A stretch of DNA of 64,000 bases from positions 310,001 through 374,000 of the forward strand of contig CAWGZV010000003.1 of assembly GCA_963827155.1 (NCBI GenBank), given 5' to 3'. The position numbers were made by a program, and so were the translations under genes. Positions 9,482 to 18,546 of the stretch are shown piece by piece; within the stretch, counting starts at the first letter, position 1, and each line of letters begins with the position of its first letter. The stretch comes from UTCFX2 sp963827155. GTDB lineage: Bacteria; Chloroflexota; Anaerolineae; Anaerolineales; UBA4823. The notes under the pieces are model-generated. The model was given only the letters and a program-made list of their open reading frames with translations. It ran no database searches and was not told the DNA's origin.

Positions 9482-10510
9482 ATGAATGGGACAGTTCAAT
9501 CGAGTCTCCTGGAAGTAAAAAATCTAAAGACCTATTTTTACACTGAAGATGGGGTGGTGAAGGCAGTTGATGGGGTCAGTTTTCATGTCGGGAAAGGTGA
9601 AATCTTGGGCCTTGTGGGAAAATCGGGCTGCGGAAAAAGCATAACGTCCTTTTCGATTATGCGGCTAATTAACGACCCCGGGAAAATCATCGCCGGCGAA
9701 GTGTGGTTCGACGGCAGAAATTTGATCGAAATTCCCGATAAGGAAATGGAGGCGGTGCGCGGGAATAAGATTTCAATGATTTTCCAGCAGCCGCAATCAA
9801 GCCTTAACCCGGTCATGAAGGTTGGGGATTTATTGGTGGAGGTTTATGAGATCCACCAAAAAATGAATAAACAAGCTGCCTGGAAAATGGCAGTTGAATT
9901 ACTGCGGCGGGTGGGCATCCCAGATGCTGAGAAAAAAGTGCATGCCTACCCCCATGAGCTCTCCGGTGGGCAGGCGCAGCGCGTGATGATCGCGATGGCT
10001 TTGGCGCTCAACCCGAAGCTGCTTATCGCCGATGAGCCAACAACAGCACTGGATGTCACCATTCAAGCCCAGATATTAGATTTGATGCGAGCACTGCGAG
10101 CGGACCGAGATACGGCAATTATCTTGATCACGCACGACCTTGGGATTATCGCAGAGATGGCAGACCGGGTGGCGGTGATGTACGCCGGTCAGATCGTTGA
10201 GCAGGCAGAAGTTGGAGCTCTTTTCTCAAATCCACTCCACCCTTATACAGTTGGACTGATCTCATCCATCCCAGTATTGGGAAAAGTCACAGAGCGGCTT
10301 GAAACCATCCCAGGGAACGTGCCTAACCTGATTAATCTGCCCGCTGGATGTCGTTTCTCACCGCGATGTACGATGAGAGAAAAATTTCAGCTGATGATTT
10401 GCAATCAAACTGATCCGGATTTGATCGCTTTGAAAGAACAACATCAAGTCAAGTGCTGGCTTTATCAGAGTTCGGGGGATCATCAGGCGCCAAAAAGTGC
10501 GGTGATTTGA
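9482..10510 (+). CDS. ABC transporter ATP-binding protein, DppD/OppD family
   Basis: About 342 residues from the ATG at 9482; an in-frame TTG at 9443 and a GTG at 9470 are alternative starts. Walker A is GLVGKSGCGKS, the Q loop is in MIFQQPQSSLNPVM, the signature is LSGGQAQRVMIAMAL, Walker B is LLIADEPTTALD and the switch His is in ITHDLG. The C-terminal oligopeptide-transporter extension (LPAGCRFSPRCTM with further Cys residues) is present and in relatives can hold an iron-sulfur cluster. Opp/Dpp systems normally have a second ATPase (DppF); none follows here, so this subunit may homodimerise or pair with a product encoded elsewhere. Confidence 0.92.
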   Translation: MNGTVQSSLLEVKNLKTYFYTEDGVVKAVDGVSFHVGKGEILGLVGKSGCGKSITSFSIMRLINDPGKIIAGEVWFDGRNLIEIPDKEMEAVRGNKISMIFQQPQSSLNPVMKVGDLLVEVYEIHQKMNKQAAWKMAVELLRRVGIPDAEKKVHAYPHELSGGQAQRVMIAMALALNPKLLIADEPTTALDVTIQAQILDLMRALRADRDTAIILITHDLGIIAEMADRVAVMYAGQIVEQAEVGALFSNPLHPYTVGLISSIPVLGKVTERLETIPGNVPNLINLPAGCRFSPRCTMREKFQLMICNQTDPDLIALKEQHQVKCWLYQSSGDHQAPKSAVI

Positions 10511-10539
10511 GGAAGTAGAGCTGCGGGGAGGGTACTGCG

Positions 10540-10580
10540 TTCATCGTGCAGCGCACTTACCGCATGCGCTGCACGATGAA
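10540..10580. terminator. strong hairpin between convergent genes
   Basis: A perfect 16-base-pair inverted repeat: TTCATCGTGCAGCGCA at 10540-10555 pairs with 10565-10580 around a nine-base loop. It sits between the stops of the importer ATPase (10510) and the SIS-domain gene (10594), where a shared terminator is expected. There is no T tract on either side, so termination would have to be U-independent or factor-assisted. Confidence 0.6.
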
Positions 10581-10593
10581 TGGATTATTGGGA

Positions 10594-11658
10594 TTACGGC
10601 CAGGTGATTCCTTTGCCTTTACCGAGCAGTCCGCGCCCCATCAAGACTCTCTCATCCAAATCAAAGATCCCGCGCATTAGCGTGGACCAGACTGCAAACC
10701 ACTGGAGAGGGATCATCAGAACGAACGGGCTAAGCAGAGGGTGGAAATTTCCATATTTTGCGGCATCGAATACAACTACATGGGCGCCGTTATCCTTGCA
10801 GATCTCGCTCACACGCCCAACCAGCGAGCGTGATTCGTCGGTGCCTTGCAAGATTACAAACGCGGGTTTTTCCCGGTCGAACATTTCAACCGGACCGTGC
10901 CGGAATTCTTGCGCGTCCATGAATGAGCCGTTGACGCGCATATTCTCCATGAACACCGTCAGACCGTATTTATAGCCAAGCTGGTAGAGCGGTCCGCTTG
11001 CCAGGGTATAGATCAATCTTTCATCGACAAATTCTTCAGCTAATATCCGAGCGGGTTCGCGCTCTTCGACAAACTGGCGGCTGAAAAGGGCTGGCAGTCC
11101 TTCAATTTCAGCAATAATCGATCCGGCTTCACTGGAGCCCTGCAGGCGGGCGATCTCTAATGCAAAAATGTAGATCGCGGCCATCGGCAGGATATATAAA
11201 CCCTTCGAATTATATGCAAAGACTTCTTTTGCCTCACGTCCCATCAGGCTGTCGGCTCTGTTAATAAATGCGATTGTTGTTGCGCCGGCAGCATTGGCGT
11301 GCCGCAGAGCTGTCACAGTGTCTTCAGTCGCTCCGGAGTAGGACGAAGTGAACACCCAGGATTTCTGGTTCAACCGCTTAGGATTGCGCCAGACAAATTC
11401 GTAAGACACAAATACATCGCTGGTCAGATTCGTAAACCGATCCAGGAGGTATTTCCCGTTCGCGAGATTTACCCAGGAGTTGCCGCTGCCAACAAAGAAT
11501 ATATGCTCCACTTTCTCATCCAGCGCACGTTTCGCAAGCGCTCGAATGCGCGCCCCTTCATCCTTTAAAAAGCGTTCCAAATCAGCTGCCAATATTGGCG
11601 ATGAAAACAGCTGACTTTGGATTGCTTTTTCGACAATTGCTTCAGTAACTTTCTCCAT
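10594..11658 (-). CDS. SIS-domain sugar-phosphate isomerase/deglycase (FrlB/AgaS/GlmS-C-like)
   Basis: A 354-residue protein with two SIS domains. The phosphosugar-binding loops are visible: FFVGSGNSW and FTSSYSGATEDTV in domain 1, SGPLYQLGYKYGLTVFMENM and the EFRHGPVEMF motif in domain 2. The HGP motif is shared with GlmS C-domains, AgaS and fructoselysine-6-phosphate deglycase. The family acts on 6-phosphorylated amino sugars or fructosamines. GGAGG six bases before the ATG supports the start. It is the last gene of the leftward DeoR operon; its likely role is converting the phosphorylated imported sugar to a glycolytic intermediate. Confidence 0.85.
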   Translation of the reverse strand: MEKVTEAIVEKAIQSQLFSSPILAADLERFLKDEGARIRALAKRALDEKVEHIFFVGSGNSWVNLANGKYLLDRFTNLTSDVFVSYEFVWRNPKRLNQKSWVFTSSYSGATEDTVTALRHANAAGATTIAFINRADSLMGREAKEVFAYNSKGLYILPMAAIYIFALEIARLQGSSEAGSIIAEIEGLPALFSRQFVEEREPARILAEEFVDERLIYTLASGPLYQLGYKYGLTVFMENMRVNGSFMDAQEFRHGPVEMFDREKPAFVILQGTDESRSLVGRVSEICKDNGAHVVVFDAAKYGNFHPLLSPFVLMIPLQWFAVWSTLMRGIFDLDERVLMGRGLLGKGKGITWP

Positions 11659-11708
11659 GTTATGCCTCCATTCATTTCTTTACCTTTTATTGTTCATTGT
11701 CTTTGAAT

Positions 11709-12818
11709 TTAATGAACAAGGATTTCCGATTCATCAAGCCGGACATATCTCATCCTGGTCCGATTATGGGTATAGATTACGTGTATGGTGCCGTCGGCAG
11801 CCTGGATGATTGCTGGATAGCTGAATTCACCTGGCTCGTCTTCAAGTGTCAGGCGGTTTTTCCAGGATTTGCCGTCATCTTCAGAGAGAGCCAGGCACAG
11901 GGGGGTGCGCGGTCCCCAGGAAAGCAGACCGGTGGGGTGGAAATCCCCCCGCCCTTCAGATTTATGGATCATTCGCTGAAGCTCCTCGTTTCCGGCGTTG
12001 CGCAAAGCTCTATGCGCAAAACGCGAAGCCACGCCTACACCGTAGACGGCCTCGGAGCTCTGATTTCCGGCGGAGCCAAGCGCAGTTGGGTTGTATGCCA
12101 GCACCAGCCGTCCTGAGGTCAACCGTACCATGTCAATCCCGCTGTTATTGTTTGGTAAAGATGTAGAGGCTGGCCTGCTCCAGGTCAAACCAAGGTCGTG
12201 CGAATGCGTTTCATAGATAACGCCTTCCCAGGAACGCATATAAGCCATTAAATCTCCATTGGTGAGCTGAACGATTGCCGGTTGGTCCAGGTAAGCTCCG
12301 CTGCCAGGGCAATCGATTATCGACCATGTCCTGCCAGCATTCGTAGTGCGCATGAACGCCACATCGCCCAATCCTTCATACTCAACGGGCAGAATCAGGA
12401 GTTCTGGAGAAATGCACAGTGCTTTATTCTTACCCAGGATGCGCCTGCGGCGGGTCAATATTTCCAGGTCGGTCCAGGTACTTCCGAGATCGTAGCTTCG
12501 TTTGTAGAACATGCGAGTCCCACCGTCGCACCAGGCCCCGTAGTTAACTGGCGAGATCAGCCAGACAGATTGGTCCGGACCGATAAATATCCGCGGGTTT
12601 CCGGCAGCATGGTTGGCTACGTCTACCCAGACCTCGGGGCTGCCCCAGCTAGTTTCGCCAGATTTCAGGCGGCTGCCGCAGATAACGGAGTTTGGCGAGC
12701 CTTCATGCATTCCAGTGTACCAGGCTGCCAGCAGATCGCCGTTTGGCAGCTCGCAGATCGTGCCGGCATGACAAGTCGGAAAACGCGCCGATGGTTCGAA
12801 GATAAATTCTGTCCGCAT
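11709..12818 (-). CDS. BNR-repeat (sialidase-like) beta-propeller protein, no signal peptide
   Basis: A 369-residue six-bladed propeller of the BNR_2/sialidase superfamily. Asp-box motifs (S-x-D-x-G-x-T-W) recur in SYDLGSTWTD, TTNAGRTWS, SHDLGLTWS and SEDDGKSWK. An N-terminal RFPTCHAGT segment resembles the sialidase arginine motif. There is no signal peptide or membrane helix, so the enzyme is cytoplasmic. It therefore probably acts on a small imported glycoside rather than on host glycans outside the cell. It sits between the MalG-type permease (17 bases upstream) and the SIS gene. Sialidase activity itself is not proven; related proteins hydrolyse or isomerise other sugars. Confidence 0.8.
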   Translation of the reverse strand: MRTEFIFEPSARFPTCHAGTICELPNGDLLAAWYTGMHEGSPNSVICGSRLKSGETSWGSPEVWVDVANHAAGNPRIFIGPDQSVWLISPVNYGAWCDGGTRMFYKRSYDLGSTWTDLEILTRRRRILGKNKALCISPELLILPVEYEGLGDVAFMRTTNAGRTWSIIDCPGSGAYLDQPAIVQLTNGDLMAYMRSWEGVIYETHSHDLGLTWSRPASTSLPNNNSGIDMVRLTSGRLVLAYNPTALGSAGNQSSEAVYGVGVASRFAHRALRNAGNEELQRMIHKSEGRGDFHPTGLLSWGPRTPLCLALSEDDGKSWKNRLTLEDEPGEFSYPAIIQAADGTIHVIYTHNRTRMRYVRLDESEILVH

Positions 12819-12835
12819 GATTTTGATAAACGTCT

Positions 12836-13672
12836 CTATTTAAGCCCGGTTGTCGCAATGCCCTGGACAAAATAGCGCTGCAGGAGGAGGAAAAGGAGAA
12901 CCGGTAGTGCAATGGATAATAATGCAGCAGCCATGATGACACCATAAGGTTGAGGCCGAACCACCCCGGTGGTAGCAGCAAAGATATTCACTGCAAGTCC
13001 GACTGGGAGGGTTTTGACAGTATCTTTACTCGCGGCAATGAGCGGCCACATCAATGCGTTCCAGCTTCGGATTGAGGTAAAGATGATTACACTTACAACT
13101 GCCGGTTGGGTTAAAGGCAGGATGATTCGGGTGAAGATCTGGAAGTTGCTGCAGCCATCAATTCGGGCGGCGTCGTCCAGCTCGGTAGGAATTTGGGTGA
13201 TGAACTGGCGAAACAGAAATATGCTGATCCCGCTCGTGGCAAGCGGGATAATTAATGCGATGTAGGTGTTAATTAATTTTAAGTAGTGAAAGAGCAAATA
13301 AAGCTGTGGAATGTAGGCAAAGAAAGGCAGCATGATCGTCAGCAGGGTCATGTTGAAAAGCAGGTTTTTATGCCTGAAATTTAATCGAGCGAAGGCGTAT
13401 CCCGCAGGCAGGCTGACGATCATAACCAGGAGCACCGACCCAACAGTGACAACGATACTGTTGCGGATCCAGCGCTCAAATGGAAAGCGGTCTAGGACAA
13501 TCTGGTATTGTTCGGTTGTCACCGGATCTGGAATCCACTCGAATTCCTTGGTCATTGCCTGGGTGTCGGTTTTCAAAGAAGTGCTAATGATCACCCCAAG
13601 CGGAACTGCGTAGCAGATAATCACCAATCCAAGGATGAAATACAGAAACAGTCGTGTCGGTTTGATTTTCAT
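12836..13672 (-). CDS. carbohydrate ABC transporter permease, MalG family
   Basis: A 278-residue membrane subunit with about six helices. The N-terminal helix is followed by TSLKTDTQAM, PDPVTTEQYQ and the conserved PAGYAFARLNF. The coupling-helix EAA-type motif is in ELDDAARIDGCSNFQIFTRI, and the C-terminus (RYFVQGIATTGLK) is typical of MalG proteins. Its start overlaps the stop of the MalF-type gene by four bases (ATGA), indicating translational coupling. It works with the binding protein at 14643-16076; the ATPase is not encoded in this island, so a shared MsmK-like ATPase elsewhere is likely. Confidence 0.93.
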   Translation of the reverse strand: MKIKPTRLFLYFILGLVIICYAVPLGVIISTSLKTDTQAMTKEFEWIPDPVTTEQYQIVLDRFPFERWIRNSIVVTVGSVLLVMIVSLPAGYAFARLNFRHKNLLFNMTLLTIMLPFFAYIPQLYLLFHYLKLINTYIALIIPLATSGISIFLFRQFITQIPTELDDAARIDGCSNFQIFTRIILPLTQPAVVSVIIFTSIRSWNALMWPLIAASKDTVKTLPVGLAVNIFAATTGVVRPQPYGVIMAAALLSIALPVLLFLLLQRYFVQGIATTGLK

Positions 13673-14543
13673 TCGAATTCTCCTTGCCTGGAGAACCGGA
13701 ATTGGATGAAAGTCATCAAGAGGATGATGGACATTGTGATCACCGAATAAGTTGCAGCGTCTCCGAACTTGAACGCTTCAAAAGCGGTGATATAGGTCTT
13801 ATAGACTAATGTAACGGTTGAGCCAACCGGCCCACCCTGGGTCATCATATAGGCTTCATCGAACATCTGGAATGAATTGGCAGCGCATAATACCGTGACA
13901 TACAGGATAATTGGTCTTAACAGTGGGACGGTGATATGCCTGAACACCTGTAAAGCATTCGCTCCGTCCACCATTGCAGCCTGGTAGAGCTCCTGGGGAT
14001 TCCCTGGAGTGCTGCCAGGAAAATTATCGTGTTAAATCCCACCGACCACCAGGCATTCATCAACACAAGTGAGGGCATTGCTTGATGAACATCTGTTAAA
14101 AATCGAAACCCTTCAAAACCAAGCTGGCGAAGATAACTGTTGATAATTCCAAAATTTGGGTTGTACATCCATTTCCAGACAACTCCAGCAACTGCACTTG
14201 AAATTACATAAGGCATGATCACAGTGATTCGGCCGAGTGTTCGGCCGCGTAAGGGCTGGTTCAGCAGCATGGCAAGCAGCAAACCCAAGACAGTCAGCAG
14301 GATGGTGACCATAATTGTGTATTGGAATGTGTTCCCGACAGCTTTCCAAAAAAAGCGATCATTGAACAGCCGGGTGTAATTTCCAAAGCCTACAAAAACT
14401 GGTTTATCCAGCAGGCTCCAGCGAGTGAAGCTCATCGGAATAATCGTCAAAGCCGGGATTAAGAAGAATAAAGTGAAGAGCAGGAAATATGGGGCGAGGA
14501 ACCAATACGCGCCGCTCGAATTTGATTTGGTTTCATTCTTCAT
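13669..14543 (-). CDS. carbohydrate ABC transporter permease, MalF/UgpA family (one frameshift)
   Basis: Runs from the ATG at 14543 to the stop at 13669, but the frame breaks at the C run at 13995-13998 (minus strand CCCC). Adding one C restores LYQAAMVDGANALQVFRHIT, the conserved coupling-helix region of the family, which otherwise splits across two frames. The N-terminal half has the typical FLLIPALTIIPMSFTRWSLL first helix and FVGFGNYTRLFND. The repaired protein is about 291 residues with six membrane helices. Single-base loss in a homopolymer suggests a sequencing error rather than a dead gene. Confidence 0.9.
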
Positions 14544-14560
14544 AATTCGCCTCGCAGGTC

Positions 14561-14602
14561 ATTCCCTCTCCTGCTGGATGATTTACTTGCAGGAGAGGGA
14601 AT
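14561..14602 (-). promoter_or_regulatory. intergenic hairpin between binding-protein and permease genes
   Basis: A perfect 14-base-pair inverted repeat, ATTCCCTCTCCTGC at 14561-14574 with its complement at 14589-14602 and a 14-base loop. It lies between the stop of the binding protein (14643) and the start of the MalF-type permease (14543) on the transcribed minus strand. No T tract follows. The position matches the hairpins at 7515 and 21113. Confidence 0.65.
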
Positions 14603-14642
14603 TTAGCTGAAACTCGTGAGCCCTTGCTTCTATTCGAAGAAT

Positions 14643-16076
14643 TTACGGGGCAGCGAGAATGTCGTTTACCATCTGTTCAGCCAGAGCGATGGCGTCTGGC
14701 ACTGTCGCCTGGTCGAGCATGACCAATTCCATCATGATCACGAATGGAGAAGTTGGCTCACGCCCGAACACTTCTGCCTGCTTCACGATTGATGGATAGT
14801 AATGCGCTCCAGGCAGGCTTTTTGCAAATGCTTGCCAGTTCTCCAAAGCCTGAAATTCAGGCGATTCCAGGACGCTCTTGCGGACCGGCATATGGCCTGA
14901 GTCACGGCTCCATTCGAAGTTGTGGTCAGACATCCACTTGGCGAATTTAAACCCAGCTTCTGTCCCTTCCGGTTTTTTGTTGTCTGGGAATACGTAGGTG
15001 TGCGAATTTCCCCACGCAGCGGCTTGATCATAGAGCACTGGGATCATAGCGGTCTTATAATTCAGACCCTCGATTTTGTTGTAGTCGCCCATTGCCCACG
15101 GACCGGTGATGTTCATTGCCACGATACCCTTCATGAAGTCATCATCCGGGTCGGATTCAGCTTCTGGTGTGACCTTCTCGACATAGACCAGGTCGTGCAG
15201 GAATTGAAGCGCTTCGATCCCTTCCGGTGTATTGAAAGCCGCCGCGGTCCGATCTGCATTGAGGACATCCTGGCCTTTATTCTGCCAGAGAAGCGACATC
15301 CAGGTTCGGAACGGGACGCCGCCGCTGTAACCCATCCCCAGGCCGTATTGATCGGGAGTCCCGTCACCATCTTTGTCGACAGTCAGCTTCTTTGCGTAAT
15401 CAAGCAACTCTTCCTTATTCGTTGGTGGTTTGGCAGGATCAAGCCCGGCTTCCTCGAACATCTTTACGTTGTAGTAGAGCCCAAGTGGGTGCAGGTCGTT
15501 TGGAACGGCGTAGCGTTTGCCGTCAATCTGAGTGCCTTCCCAGGCAGTCTTTACAAAATCATCTTCGACGATCCCGTATTTCGCGGCCAGCTCATCAACT
15601 GGCTGCAGGATTCCCAGATCAACGTTCTGCAGAATGTTCGTCTGGTGCATGGTCATGACATCGGGAGCGCTGCCAGTGGCAAAATCCAGAATGATCTTGC
15701 TGTACAGAGTCCCCCAGTCGAGCTCGGTAAGCTCGATGGTGATGCAGTCTTCGTTGGTTTCGTTGAACTCTTTCACCATATTCGCCATCGGCACGTTGTC
15801 AGGCGAGCCCAATCCGCTCCAGTATTGGATGGTGATTGGGGTGCATGCTGCCGGCGCTTCAGTTGCTGCCGGGGCTTCGGTAGCCACGGGCTCTGCGGGC
15901 GCTTCGGTAGCGGCAGGCTCCGCAGGGGCTTCGGTTGCTGCAGGTGCAGCGGGTTCTTCTGTAGCGGCGGGTTGAGCCGGCGCCGGCGTGGCTGCTGGCG
16001 CGCAGGCGCCAAGAAGCATTGCGGCTGCAATGATTAGTGAAGTCAAAAGGTAAATTCTATACTTGCGAGTACTCAC
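14643..16076 (-). CDS. carbohydrate ABC transporter substrate-binding lipoprotein (SBP_bac_1)
   Basis: A 477-residue binding protein starting at a GTG (16076) preceded by AAGGAGG. The lipoprotein signal ends at Cys25 (LLGAC). A tether of about 50 residues rich in Ala, Thr, Glu and Pro, with a repeated ATEAPAEP unit, follows. The mature domain starts with ITIQYWSGLGSPDN and continues with MVKEFNETNEDC, DFATGSAPDVMTMHQTN and KFAKWMSDHNFEWSRDSGH, all typical of cluster-B sugar-binding proteins (UgpB/MalE type). The ligand is unknown. It is followed by permeases of the same system. Confidence 0.92.
   Translation of the reverse strand: MSTRKYRIYLLTSLIIAAAMLLGACAPAATPAPAQPAATEEPAAPAATEAPAEPAATEAPAEPVATEAPAATEAPAACTPITIQYWSGLGSPDNVPMANMVKEFNETNEDCITIELTELDWGTLYSKIILDFATGSAPDVMTMHQTNILQNVDLGILQPVDELAAKYGIVEDDFVKTAWEGTQIDGKRYAVPNDLHPLGLYYNVKMFEEAGLDPAKPPTNKEELLDYAKKLTVDKDGDGTPDQYGLGMGYSGGVPFRTWMSLLWQNKGQDVLNADRTAAAFNTPEGIEALQFLHDLVYVEKVTPEAESDPDDDFMKGIVAMNITGPWAMGDYNKIEGLNYKTAMIPVLYDQAAAWGNSHTYVFPDNKKPEGTEAGFKFAKWMSDHNFEWSRDSGHMPVRKSVLESPEFQALENWQAFAKSLPGAHYYPSIVKQAEVFGREPTSPFVIMMELVMLDQATVPDAIALAEQMVNDILAAP
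15856..15965 (-). repeat. 27-base coding repeat for the lipoprotein tether
   Basis: Imperfect tandem copies of a unit of about 27 bases (nine residues, approximately ATEAPAEPV) encode the extended linker behind the lipobox. The arrangement suggests growth by slippage. The other two binding proteins have similar but unrepeated Pro/Thr/Ala linkers, so this is a tether and not a binding feature. Confidence 0.7.
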
Positions 16077-16227
16077 GTTAACCTCCTTAGGGGTTGGTGA
16101 CCATTAGAGTTGTCACAAAATAAATCTGGTTCTCGTGCCTTTGATTATTAGAATGGTACGTTTCAACCTCCTTCTAATTGATTAATGAAAATACGTTCAG
16201 AATTTTGGTCGGCATCAATGAGGAGTT

Positions 16228-17241
16228 TCAGTCCGTGTTGACCATCAGTTTGAGAGTATCTGGGCCTCCAAACAGCCGGAAGACATCCAGGTATTCCTTA
16301 AGGGGTATATGGTGCGAGATCAGGTTGTCGACCCGCACTTTTCCGCTGCCCAGCAGCCTGACGGCGCGTGCTGATGCGAATGGATTGTTAAATGAACCAA
16401 CGATCGTCAGTTCGCTGTCGTTGATGTAATACGGATTTACTTCAATCTTTCCATCAACCGGTGCGCAGCCGAACCAGACTACAGTCCCGCCTTTTCGGGC
16501 AAAATACACTGAAGCAGATTGTACACCCAAGTTCCCGGCCACTTCAAAGACGACATCCGCACCGATTGGACGGATCGATCGGAGCACCTTATCCACATCC
16601 TGGTTAAAGGGATCGATGACATGGGTGGCGCCATTTTCGAGCGCCACATCTCTCCGCCGTTTGATTGGCTCGCTGACGATCACCTGCGCCGCGCCTGCCA
16701 GTGCGCAAAGCTGGGTGATCAAATTGCCCATCCCGCCTGCGCCTAAGATAAGCACAGTGTCGCCCTGGTGAACCTTAGCCATTTCTAACCCGCGAATAGC
16801 GCAGGCCAGCGGTTCGGTAAAAGCTGCCTGCTCGTAGCTGACCAAATCGGGAAGCACATAGACATTGCTTTCCAGCATCACACAGTATTCGGCATCCGCG
16901 CCGTCAATGTGGACGCCCATCGAAGACAGGTTCTGGCAGAGGTGCTCTTTCCCCATCCGGCAGTATTCACAGCGCCGGCACACGCGGTTAGGATCCACAG
17001 TGACCCGATCGCCTACTTTGAGATTTTTTACTCCTTCACCAACCGCGGTAATCTCACCAGAAAACTCATGTCCGATGATTACCGGGAAGTTAGCGGGAAA
17101 ACCTCCGACAAACAGGGAGTGGTCGGTACCGCAAACCCCGCACGCATGAATCCGGATCTGCACTTCTTCTGATTTTGGCGCTGGGATTGGGATATCTTGA
17201 ATACGAATATCTCTTGGATTGTAGATCACTGCTGCTCTCAT
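16228..17241 (-). CDS. zinc-dependent medium-chain alcohol/polyol dehydrogenase
   Basis: A 337-residue MDR enzyme. Catalytic zinc ligands are Cys in ACGVCGTDHS and His-Glu in GHEFSGEI; the structural zinc site has four Cys in CRRCEYCRMGKEHLC. The Rossmann nucleotide-binding glycines are in LILGAGGMGNL. The protein resembles sorbitol/iditol dehydrogenases and L-threonine dehydrogenase, which oxidise a secondary hydroxyl with NAD(P). It lies between the iron-dependent dehydrogenase and the binding-protein gene, so it likely oxidises the imported sugar or polyol. The substrate is not predictable. Confidence 0.9.
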   Translation of the reverse strand: MRAAVIYNPRDIRIQDIPIPAPKSEEVQIRIHACGVCGTDHSLFVGGFPANFPVIIGHEFSGEITAVGEGVKNLKVGDRVTVDPNRVCRRCEYCRMGKEHLCQNLSSMGVHIDGADAEYCVMLESNVYVLPDLVSYEQAAFTEPLACAIRGLEMAKVHQGDTVLILGAGGMGNLITQLCALAGAAQVIVSEPIKRRRDVALENGATHVIDPFNQDVDKVLRSIRPIGADVVFEVAGNLGVQSASVYFARKGGTVVWFGCAPVDGKIEVNPYYINDSELTIVGSFNNPFASARAVRLLGSGKVRVDNLISHHIPLKEYLDVFRLFGGPDTLKLMVNTD

Positions 17242-17312
17242 AGATGTTTAGCTCCTGTTTTGGATCAATCGAGTTTTTTGATGTTTCATCTGTCCGTGTG
17301 AAATCAGCAGGT

Positions 17313-18494
17313 TTACACACCGCCCATTGCCCAGAACGACATGCTTAAATCGAGGCAAGACTTGTAGAGAAGCTCGAATGCATTCCGGTCGACCGGTCGC
17401 GGGCTGGAGGCGTCCATCCCTGGACGATTGACAAGCTCCTGGACTTTATCGGATTCCGTCGCTCCAATTGCCTGCATTCCAGCCGGCAGACCAATATCAA
17501 GAAGCAGGCTGCGTACCGCACCGGGTGCTTTGCGAGCAAGCTCCCTGGTAGTAAGCCCGGCGGTGCTTTCGCCCATCAATGCAGAGATCGCTGCAAATTT
17601 CTCTGGTACTGCCATGCAGTTGTATTCCATGGTTGCCGGCAGACAAATTGCGATCGTGAGCCCGTGTCCGGTATTGAATACCGCCCCAACTGCCTCTCCA
17701 ATCACATGCGCCAGGCAGCTGTCGCTTTGTGTGATTGCCATTCCAGCCAGTGTGTTGGCAAGCAGCATATTATAGCGAGCCTGCAGATCTTTGCCATCAT
17801 AAACCGCCCGGCGCAGGTTTTGAGCCACCAATCGGATGGCTTCCATCGCGAGGGCATCGACAACCGGAGTAGACATTCTGCAGTAGTAGGCTTCGATCGC
17901 ATGGGAGAGCGCATCCATCCCGGTCTCAGCCGTGATGCGTGGAGGCAGCTCCAGCGTCAGCGTTGGATCCACAATCGAGAGCGTTGGATAGAACTCAGTA
18001 CGGGCGAACCCTTCTTTGCGCTGCAGCTCGGGGTGGCTGATTACCGTGAAAAATGTAGCCTCTGAACCGGTGCCTGCGGTGGTTGGAACTGCTACCATCG
18101 GTAGCGTCGGTTTGGTGATCGGAGCACCTTCGTAGATTTTCCAAATGTCAACGTTTTCGGTTGCGACAACTGCGATCCCCTTAGCTGTGTCCATCGCAGA
18201 GCCACCGCCCAGGCCGATTACAAAATCGCAGTCCTGTTCTCGCGCCATCATACCGCCGCGGTTGACGATATGATAGCTAGGATTGCTTTCAACCTCATCG
18301 AAAATCCGCGATTCTACCCCGCTTTTCTTCAGCAGATCGACCGCTTCCTGTACGATGTCCGACAATGCTTGCACCGGATAGGTAACGATTAAGGCGCGCT
18401 TGCCTAGCGAGCGGGCTTCTTCACCAAGGATTTTATATTGATAATTACCGAAAATCACCCGGGTGGGTAGAAAGGATCGAAAAGTCTGCATCAC
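17313..18494 (-). CDS. iron-containing (group III) alcohol dehydrogenase
   Basis: A 393-residue enzyme of the Fe-ADH family. The cofactor loop is in GLGGGSAMDTAKG, followed by VPTTAGTGSEAT. The metal-binding pattern is in GMDALSHAIEAYYC and in LAHVIGEAVGAVFNTGHG, which supplies two of the ligand His residues. A GTG-ATG pair preceded by AGGAG sets the start at 18494 or 18491. Members reduce aldehydes or oxidise polyols and lactaldehyde. It is the first enzyme gene after deoR in the leftward operon, with the MDR dehydrogenase next. Confidence 0.92.
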   Translation of the reverse strand: MMQTFRSFLPTRVIFGNYQYKILGEEARSLGKRALIVTYPVQALSDIVQEAVDLLKKSGVESRIFDEVESNPSYHIVNRGGMMAREQDCDFVIGLGGGSAMDTAKGIAVVATENVDIWKIYEGAPITKPTLPMVAVPTTAGTGSEATFFTVISHPELQRKEGFARTEFYPTLSIVDPTLTLELPPRITAETGMDALSHAIEAYYCRMSTPVVDALAMEAIRLVAQNLRRAVYDGKDLQARYNMLLANTLAGMAITQSDSCLAHVIGEAVGAVFNTGHGLTIAICLPATMEYNCMAVPEKFAAISALMGESTAGLTTRELARKAPGAVRSLLLDIGLPAGMQAIGATESDKVQELVNRPGMDASSPRPVDRNAFELLYKSCLDLSMSFWAMGGV

Positions 18495-18546
18495 GCTTTT
18501 CTCCTAAAGACACGCATTGAAAATGGGTTTACCGATGACAGATGAA

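Noticed and set aside
15856..15965. Tandem repeats as a CRISPR-like or mobile element repeat
   Set aside because: The units are contiguous, in frame and encode a lipoprotein tether; there are no spacers.
14922..16037. A 371-codon open frame on the plus strand opposite the binding-protein gene
   Set aside because: It is an antisense shadow kept open by the GC-rich tether repeats; the minus-strand protein has a clear lipobox and family motifs.
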